From Candidatus Melainabacteria bacterium GWA2_34_9 (lineage in GTDB: Bacteria > Cyanobacteriota > Vampirovibrionia > Gastranaerophilales > UBA9971), in NCBI GenBank assembly GCA_001784535.1, contig MFRJ01000104.1:3931-12840 (forward strand): a stretch of 8,910 nucleotides of DNA, in the 5' to 3' direction. Positions 5,227-8,910 of the stretch are shown one piece after another. The notes under the pieces are model-generated. The model was not told the origin of the DNA. It made no database searches and saw only the letters and a program-made list of their open reading frames with translations. Both the position numbers and the translations under genes were made by a program. Positions within the stretch are counted from its first letter, which is position 1; every line of letters starts with the position of its first letter.

Positions 5227-6165
5227 TTATTGACCGCAAACATTACCAAATTTTGCTCTCAAATCTTTTCCAAGTGCAGCAGGTGTTGAGAAAGAAGTTC
5301 CATTCATACTATTAGGACTACCTGAATCGAAAATAGATTTTTGTTTACCCGAAGTATTTTTTGCAAGAACGTCCGATTTATTATCGCCATTAATATCATA
5401 ACCAGTTAAATTTCCGTTTATGTCTTTAACTTTATTTATAGGATAATCGCCTTTTTCCCATCTATTAACCATAGAATTATCAGCGGAATATTCGGCTTTG
5501 TTTTTTTCGTTCTTATCTAATGCGCCAACAATTTTAACGCCTTTTGCAAAAGAGTAAAGATTAACTTGATTATTTCCGGAATTACCGGCTGCAACATAAA
5601 AAGGTACTCCTTTTTCGGTTATTTTTTCAATAGATTCAAATTGTTCTTTAAACTCTTTATTTTCCTGTGAATTATCACTTTTAAACAAATTACGAATTTT
5701 ATCTGCATATTGAGCTAAATTTTCTCTAGTTAAAGGAAAACCTGTTGCTTTTGCTAAATCTTCAATTTTTGCCGGAGCTTCTACAGAAAAATTTACAGCA
5801 TCATATCGTTCTCCTTTATTTATAGAGTCAGATACTTCTTTCAAAGCTATTGTCGGAGATGCCCCTCTACGGTTTTCTTTTTCAGTAGCCGGAGTAAAAT
5901 CCCCCTTTTTTTCTATTATTGCGCCAGAGCATTGAGCTTTTATGTATGATTCTACAGCTTCACCATGCGATATATCAGGAATATCATCATAAGGGTCAAT
6001 GTTTAATGATTTATCTCCATAATTATCAATTACAGCAATTTTTGGAGGTTTTTTTTCAAAAACAGAATTTTGCTGTATATTTTGAGCTACCGGAGTAGTT
6101 TTTCCTTGATTATTCATCGGATTATTTTTTATATTATTTGAATTTTGAAAAATTTCAAAGCCCAT
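5227..6165 (-). CDS. Compact subtilisin-like serine protease (family S8), no signal peptide
   Basis: A 312-residue subtilase with a complete triad: Asp47 in IAVIDNYG, His67 in DISHGEAV, Ser291 in NGTSFSTPAA, plus the oxyanion Asn195 in AAGNSGN. The catalytic serine lies close to the C-terminus (FGNVCGQ), so the domain is short after it. The first 40 residues are Asn/Gln-rich and hydrophilic, with no signal peptide, membrane helix or obvious propeptide, so the protein is cytoplasmic or exported by an unusual route. Residues 98-185 form a charged insertion. Between Asn195 and Ser291 lies DINGDNKSD (257-265), an EF-hand or dockerin-like calcium-loop motif. The ATG at 6165 has GAGGG upstream at a somewhat long spacing. 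The gene follows pheT on the same strand after 86 bp, where minus-strand TATAAA is a weak -10 candidate. The substrate is unknown. It may be an accessory or lineage-specific gene. Confidence 0.85.
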   Translation of the reverse strand: MGFEIFQNSNNIKNNPMNNQGKTTPVAQNIQQNSVFEKKPPKIAVIDNYGDKSLNIDPYDDIPDISHGEAVESYIKAQCSGAIIEKKGDFTPATEKENRRGASPTIALKEVSDSINKGERYDAVNFSVEAPAKIEDLAKATGFPLTRENLAQYADKIRNLFKSDNSQENKEFKEQFESIEKITEKGVPFYVAAGNSGNNQVNLYSFAKGVKIVGALDKNEKNKAEYSADNSMVNRWEKGDYPINKVKDINGNLTGYDINGDNKSDVLAKNTSGKQKSIFDSGSPNSMNGTSFSTPAALGKDLRAKFGNVCGQ

Positions 6166-6251
6166 TAAATTTTTTTCCCTCTAAATCCCTCATATTTATA
6201 TAAAAACAGAAATAGATGGAAAATTGCTTTTACATTTTAGATAGAAAATCT

Positions 6252-8714
6252 TTACTCTCTGAAACTTGCCTCGGGATAAGTTTTTTTAAGTCCTTCCTTG
6301 ATTTTTTGAATTTCAGCGTCGATTTTTTCATCTGTCAAAGTAGCTTCCACATCCTGCAAAGTTATTCTGAAAGCCACGCTTTTTGCTCCTTCAGGCACAT
6401 GTTGCCCCTGATAAAGGTCAAAAATTTCAGCTTTCTTAAACAAGCTTGAAGAAGCCTTTTTAATTGTTTTAGTAATATCTTGACAAGTAATATTTTGCGG
6501 AATAATAAACGCTATATCTCTTGTAACAGCTTGAAACTGTGGAAGTATTTTAAATCTTGGTGTTGCGTAGCTTAAGTTGCTAAATAACAGTTCTATATCA
6601 ATTTCAAAGACATAAACAGGCTGGTTAAATTTGCATTTTTCAATTGTATCAGGATGCAATTCCCCAAAATTCCCGATAATTGGCGAATTTTTTGCTAAAA
6701 GTTTTATTTGAGCAGTCCTGCCCGGATGAAAATATGAAATATCAGAAACAGGCTCATATTCAATTCTTGAGTCTATTTTTAGCTCTTTTAATAAAGTTTC
6801 TATAACACCTTTAAGAGCATAAAAATCTGATTCTTCTTTATTTTTCCTTATTCCTTGATTAATATTTCCGCTTATTGCTCCTGCAAGGATTCTTTTTTCT
6901 TCAACACCTGTATTTTTCTCGTCAGTATTCCCTTTGTAGAAAAAAGTTTTGCCAATTTCATAAATCCAGAGATTTTTTTGTCCCTGATCAAAGTTATATT
7001 TAATAACTTGAGCAATATTTGGAATTAAGTTTTGCCTAAGCATTGTATATTCATCTGATTGAGGATTGGTAACTTTTACAGCTTCGCTGTCGTTATGTTT
7101 AATCCCAATCCAGTCAAGAAGAGGTTTTCCGATAAGAGAAGAAGTAACAACTTCCCTGAAAGCTTTCCCGATGAAAATTTTGTGTATTTTATCAATGGTT
7201 TTGGTTTCGTTTGATACTTCAGAAGGCTGTGTATTTTTTGGCAAAGTCGTTTCAATCTTGTCGTATCCATGAATTCTGCTTATTTCTTCAATAAGATCTA
7301 TTTCTCTTGTTATATCATTGATTCTATAGCTTGGAACTCTGAATTTTGCGGAAAAAGTGTTTCTGCCAAGAGTTTCAAAGCCAAGATTTTCAAGAATTTC
7401 AACGCATTTGAATTCAGGTATTTCAGTACCTAAAATCCTTTTGATTTCGCTGAATCTAAGGGTTATGTCTATATCAGGAAGTTTGTTTTCTCCTGTTTCA
7501 GAGATGCCGATAATTTTTGCATCAGCAAATTCTTGCATTAACTGCATTGCCCGCATTAATGCCGGCTTAACAGAACCCATGTCAACTCCTCTTTCAAATC
7601 TTGCCGAAGCTTCTGTTCTTAAACCAACGCTTCGGGCAGATTTTCTTGTTGTTTGAGGAGTAAAATAAGCTGATTCAAGAGCAATATTTTTTGTATTTTC
7701 ATCAACTTCTGAAGTAAAGCCGCCCATAAGACCTGCTAAGCCAACATTTGCTTCTTTTGTCGCAATAAGAACAGATTCAGTTGTTAATGCTCTTTCTGTT
7801 TCGTCAAGCGTAATTGTCTTTTCACCCTCATATGCACGTCTTACTGACAGATAATTCTCACCCAGTTTGTCCATATCAAAAGCATGGAGTGGCTGACCAT
7901 ATTCAAGCATTACATAGTTTGTTATATCAACTACGTTGCTTATGCTTCTGACGCCTGAAGCTAAAAGTCTTCTTGTCATCCATTCAGGAGCAGGGTTTAT
8001 TTTTACGTCTTTTATAACACCTACAGAATAGTATTTGCAAGTATCAGAGTCTTTTATCTCTATCTTAAAATCGGAATCAGATTCTAAAATATGTTCAAAA
8101 TGATTATGTAATTTGATTTTTTTATTAAATATTGCCGAAATTTCCCTTGCAATACCGAGTATAGACATTTCATCGCCACGATTTGCTGTTGGAGCAACAT
8201 GCAAAACAGAATCTTCCTTGATTCCCAGAACTTGTTTTACATCCTGACCTGCTTTTACGTCTTCTTTGATTTTATTTAGAATTAAAATCCCGTCATTTTC
8301 TTGAAAATCTGATGTATTAAAACCTAATTCTTCAGCGGAACAAAGCATTCCCTGTGATTCCACGCCTCTGATTTTTGCGGGTTTAAGAGTAAATTTTTCG
8401 CCTGTTTTCCTGTCCATAACTTCCGAGCCGACAGTTGCATAGGGTATAAGTTGACCAACTGCAATGTTTTTTGCTCCACAAACAACCGTTTTTTCTTCTG
8501 TTCCGTTAAAAACAGTTGCAAGTTGAAGTTTGTCAGCTTCAGGATGCGGGCTTATCTCACGAATTTCTGCAACAACAATATTTGTAAAATCAACACCGAT
8601 TTTTTCAATTTCTTCAACTTCCAGACCGCTCATTGTTAATTCATGAGCAATTTGTTCAGGGCTTAAATCTGATATATCAACATATTCACTTAACCACTCT
8701 AGAGAAACCAGCAT
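6252..8714 (-). CDS. pheT: Phenylalanine--tRNA ligase beta subunit
   Basis: An 820-residue protein, normal for the bacterial beta subunit, which with PheS forms the alpha2-beta2 enzyme charging tRNA-Phe. The longer open frame to 8780 runs into the tRNA gene; the true start is the ATG at 8714, giving MLVSLEWLSEYVDI, with AAAGGAA 7 nt upstream. In order: an OB-fold tRNA-binding domain (about 40-150, ISPHPEADKLQL at 54-65); the B3/B4 editing domain (about 205-380, EYGQPLHAFD at 272-281, and TEASARFERG); B5 (about 415-488, REIDLIEEISRIHGYDKI); the catalytic-like B6/B7 core (about 503-713, NPQSDEYTMLRQNL, FHPGRTAQI); and the C-terminal FDX-ACB anticodon-binding domain (about 720-818, PQFQAVTRDIAFII). 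No disruption is seen. pheS is not adjacent, as is common in cyanobacteria. The gene begins 35 bp after tRNA-Arg and is probably co-transcribed with it. Confidence 0.97.
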   Translation of the reverse strand: MLVSLEWLSEYVDISDLSPEQIAHELTMSGLEVEEIEKIGVDFTNIVVAEIREISPHPEADKLQLATVFNGTEEKTVVCGAKNIAVGQLIPYATVGSEVMDRKTGEKFTLKPAKIRGVESQGMLCSAEELGFNTSDFQENDGILILNKIKEDVKAGQDVKQVLGIKEDSVLHVAPTANRGDEMSILGIAREISAIFNKKIKLHNHFEHILESDSDFKIEIKDSDTCKYYSVGVIKDVKINPAPEWMTRRLLASGVRSISNVVDITNYVMLEYGQPLHAFDMDKLGENYLSVRRAYEGEKTITLDETERALTTESVLIATKEANVGLAGLMGGFTSEVDENTKNIALESAYFTPQTTRKSARSVGLRTEASARFERGVDMGSVKPALMRAMQLMQEFADAKIIGISETGENKLPDIDITLRFSEIKRILGTEIPEFKCVEILENLGFETLGRNTFSAKFRVPSYRINDITREIDLIEEISRIHGYDKIETTLPKNTQPSEVSNETKTIDKIHKIFIGKAFREVVTSSLIGKPLLDWIGIKHNDSEAVKVTNPQSDEYTMLRQNLIPNIAQVIKYNFDQGQKNLWIYEIGKTFFYKGNTDEKNTGVEEKRILAGAISGNINQGIRKNKEESDFYALKGVIETLLKELKIDSRIEYEPVSDISYFHPGRTAQIKLLAKNSPIIGNFGELHPDTIEKCKFNQPVYVFEIDIELLFSNLSYATPRFKILPQFQAVTRDIAFIIPQNITCQDITKTIKKASSSLFKKAEIFDLYQGQHVPEGAKSVAFRITLQDVEATLTDEKIDAEIQKIKEGLKKTYPEASFRE

Positions 8715-8749
8715 TTTAAAATTCCTTTCAGGTTTAAAATAAAAACTAG

Positions 8750-8822
8750 TACGCCTGATGGGAGTTGAACCCATGACCAACGGTTTCGGAAACCGCTACT
8801 CTATCCACTGAGCTACAGGCGC
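8750..8822 (-). tRNA. tRNA-Arg, anticodon CCG
   Basis: A 73-nt cloverleaf read on the minus strand. The acceptor GCGCCTG pairs with CAGGCGT, with G1 opposite U72 as a wobble. The D arm is GCTC/GAGT. The anticodon stem GCGGT/ACCGT encloses loop TTCCGAA, so the anticodon is CCG (reads CGG, Arg). The variable loop is TGGTC, and the T arm ATGGG/CCCAT encloses TTCAACT. The discriminator is A. The 3' CCA is not encoded (CTA follows), so CCA must be added by nucleotidyltransferase. All arms pair and the conserved T-loop bases are present. Confidence 0.95.
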
Positions 8823-8839
8823 ATAAAAAATCTATTAAT

Positions 8840-8867
8840 ATAATATAAGAAATAAGACCTTTTTAAA
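8840..8867 (-). promoter_or_regulatory. Candidate promoter for the tRNA-Arg-pheT unit
   Basis: On the minus strand, TTTAAA (8862-8867) and TATTAT (8840-8845) are separated by 16 bp, placing the transcription start about 10 nt before tRNA base 1. The region is extremely A+T-rich and the -35 is poor, so other hexamers nearby fit about as well. No separate promoter is visible in the 35 bp between the tRNA and pheT. Confidence 0.35.
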
Positions 8868-8910
8868 AGAGATTGCAGTTTTTTCACAAAAAATGGATGA
8901 AATATGAAAA

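Noticed and set aside
7066..7656. Open frames within pheT on both strands
   Set aside because: All lie inside intact pheT coding sequence and show no family resemblance or start signals.
8715..8780. 22-residue N-terminal extension of PheT
   Set aside because: The added codons lie partly within the tRNA-Arg gene. The ATG at 8714 has a proper Shine-Dalgarno and gives the normal PheT N-terminus.

Overview
The window is A+T-rich, densely coded bacterial chromosome with housekeeping genes: dnaX, pheT, ldcA, a tRNA-Arg and a UPF0173 metal-dependent hydrolase. No phage, transposase or plasmid gene is visible. The low G+C, a TTG start on dnaX, a histidine kinase whose H-box region (AHDLKIP, then LKGTFG and LLNLVNTLLDVYKY) resembles cyanobacterial kinases from memory, and a pheT with no adjacent pheS suggest the non-photosynthetic sister lineage of Cyanobacteria (Melainabacteria/Vampirovibrionia, Gastranaerophilales-like). 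This placement is tentative and rests on recalled family resemblance, not on a search.

Layout from left to right. On the plus strand are the 3' end of a UPF0173 hydrolase (1-383), an orphan membrane-anchored sensor histidine kinase (437-1420) and a small coiled-coil protein with its own promoter (1555-1833). The small gene overlaps tail-to-tail by 23 bp with a minus-strand LD-carboxypeptidase gene, ldcA (1811-2752). A 404-bp divergent intergenic region follows (2753-3156). It is palindrome-dense, visibly richer in G+C than its surroundings, and looks like a dispersed repeat or a structured RNA. Then comes plus-strand dnaX (3157-5148), which carries an A10 run near its 3' end. Slippage there in either direction reaches a stop within four codons, an arrangement like Thermus dnaX.

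Just after dnaX is a 17-codon open frame with a Shine-Dalgarno sequence and a TTG start. Its peptide resembles the start of YbaB/EbfC, the usual downstream neighbour of dnaX, and a bidirectional terminator lies inside it. On the minus strand, transcribed leftward, are tRNA-Arg(CCG) (8750-8822), pheT (6252-8714) and a compact subtilisin-type serine protease with no signal peptide (5227-6165).

The genes do not form one pathway. They are translation (tRNA-Arg, PheT), replication (DnaX), peptidoglycan recycling (LdcA), signalling (kinase) and an accessory protease that may have entered the dnaX-ybaB junction. The items most worth a second look are the dnaX slippery run, the palindromic island upstream of dnaX, the possible ybaB remnant and the unusual protease.
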